This document shows, one piece after another, positions 63,241-64,000 of a stretch of DNA of 64,000 nt (within the stretch, counting starts at the first letter, position 1; each line of letters begins with the position of its first letter). This DNA comes from Lachnoclostridium sp. An181. GTDB lineage: Bacteria; Bacillota; Clostridia; Lachnospirales; Lachnospiraceae. The position numbers and the translations under genes were made by a program. Location of the stretch: contig NZ_NFKJ01000001.1 of the NCBI RefSeq assembly GCF_002160325.1, positions 62,001 to 126,000 of the forward strand, written 5' to 3'. The notes under the pieces were generated by a model that made no database searches, had not been told where the DNA came from, and saw only the letters and a list, made by a program, of their open reading frames with translations.

Positions 63241-64000
63241 TTAATTTTTCTTCAGATATTCTTGTTCTATTTTTATCACATATTCCATGGCCTCTTCTCC
63301 CGGAGCACCGATGGTATTGCGTTTATCCACACAAGTTTCCAGGCTCACTGCTTCATAGATATCTTCCTCAAAAACAGGGGAGATCTCTTTGAATTCACTC
63401 ATTCCAAGCTCCTCGATCGCCTTTCCCTCTTCTATACAGTACAAAACAAGACGTCCGATGATCCCATGGGCATCCCGAAATGGGACTCCGCGGTTGACAA
63501 GATAGTCCGCCGCATCCGTTGCGTTCGTAAACCCGTTCTTTGCACTGTCGGCCATAACATCTTTTTGAAATTTCATCGTCTCCAGCATGCCCGTGAACAG
63601 AGACAAGCATCCTTTCACTGTATCAATGGCGTCAAATACAAACTCTTTATCCTCCTGCATATCTTTGTTGTATGCAAGCGGAATTCCTTTCATCGTAGTG
63701 AGCAAAGATGTCAGTGCTCCGTAGACGCGCCCGGTCTTGCCTCTCACCAGTTCTGCGATATCGGGATTTTTTTTCTGAGGCATGATACTGCTGCCTGTAC
63801 TGTAGGCATCGTCAATCTCCACAAATTGATATTCATTGGAATTCCAGATAATGACTTCCTCTGAAAACCGGCTCAGATGCATCATCACCGTGGATAACGC
63901 ACTCAAAAGTTCGATCAGATAATCCCTGTCCGAGACTGAATCCATACTGTTAAGCGTTGGTCCCGCAAACTCAAGAAGTTCTGCAGTGTATGTTCTGTCC
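63241..64000 (-). CDS. argH: Argininosuccinate lyase, partial (5' end outside window)
   Basis: Splits argininosuccinate to arginine and fumarate. About 252 C-terminal residues are visible, starting in [23 protein letters not shown], which contains the conserved start of helix bundle residues. The family signature [12 protein letters not shown] lies near 63760-63790. The frame stays open to the right edge, so the start codon lies outside. The ArgR protein encoded at 9044 would be its expected regulator. Confidence 0.95.
   Translation of the reverse strand, partial: DRTYTAELLEFAGPTLNSMDSVSDRDYLIELLSALSTVMMHLSRFSEEVIIWNSNEYQFVEIDDAYSTGSSIMPQKKNPDIAELVRGKTGRVYGALTSLLTTMKGIPLAYNKDMQEDKEFVFDAIDTVKGCLSLFTGMLETMKFQKDVMADSAKNGFTNATDAADYLVNRGVPFRDAHGIIGRLVLYCIEEGKAIEELGMSEFKEISPVFEEDIYEAVSLETCVDKRNTIGAPGEEAMEYVIKIEQEYLKKN

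Noticed and set aside
1-64000. CRISPR array, tRNA/rRNA genes, insertion sequences, prophage or defence island
   Set aside because: No regularly spaced repeats, no tRNA-like cloverleaf noticed, no transposase, integrase or phage structural gene; gene content is housekeeping throughout.

Overview
The window reads as a stretch of core chromosome from a spore-forming, anaerobic Firmicute of the Lachnospiraceae type (Dorea / Mediterraneibacter / Blautia-like; the genus is a guess). Reasons: the recN-spoIVB-spo0A and spoIIIAA-AH blocks, a split cobalamin-dependent MetH, RNase Y, a stand-alone MurJ/SpoVB-type flippase, Na+-pumping decarboxylase genes, an Asp23 protein, and AGGAGG ribosome sites before nearly every gene. 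Almost all genes are on the minus strand; only the POT transporter and the SpoVB-like flippase are on plus. I saw no tRNA, rRNA, CRISPR array, insertion sequence or prophage gene.

Layout. 1-3690: one-carbon/methionine genes (metF, a separate MetH reactivation protein, metH running off the left edge). 3732-5174: glycogen synthase. 5257-16361: spo0A, spoIVB, recN, argR, nadK, tlyA, dxs, ispA, xseB, xseA, nusB, asp23 (all transcribed right to left). 16441-18033: release factor 3. 18133-22803: the eight-gene spoIIIA operon with a sigma-E-like promoter. 22927-28164: a five-gene biotin operon joining an acyl-CoA carboxyltransferase, an OadG-like subunit fused to a lipoprotein domain, a biotin carrier, the OadB sodium pump and an OadA/PycB carboxyltransferase. 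28165-28642: the only gene-free stretch over 300 bases, holding two divergent promoters and a structured leader. 28643-33332: POT peptide transporter, DMT exporter, GyrI-GNAT protein, aspartate aminotransferase. 33575-38374: gap-pgk-tpi-gpmI glycolytic cluster. 38534-42597: iscR-iscS-nifU-mnmA-hisK. 42727-47003: SpoVB-like flippase, SpoIIM, Nudix hydrolase, RNase Y. 47055-50688: a two-component system with two accessory exported/membrane proteins. 50804-52442: recX-recA with a LexA box. 52588-57055: SSS symporter, methylglyoxal synthase, ABC exporter pair. 57161-64000: left-handed beta-helix protein, topoisomerase III, polyphosphate kinase, asd and partial argH.

The most interesting points are: (i) the biotin operon, which carries all three kinds of transcarboxylase subunit plus a Na+ pump; (ii) matching pairs of 11-bp direct repeats in front of the response regulator gene and the C39-like protease gene, which outline a small regulon; (iii) a roughly 200-nt structured leader before the POT transporter; (iv) a tandem 15-bp repeat at the start of the SSS symporter transcript and a large dyad over the ABC-exporter promoter; (v) unusually short SpoIIIAF and SpoIIIAG. 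No system can be called wholly new from sequence alone.
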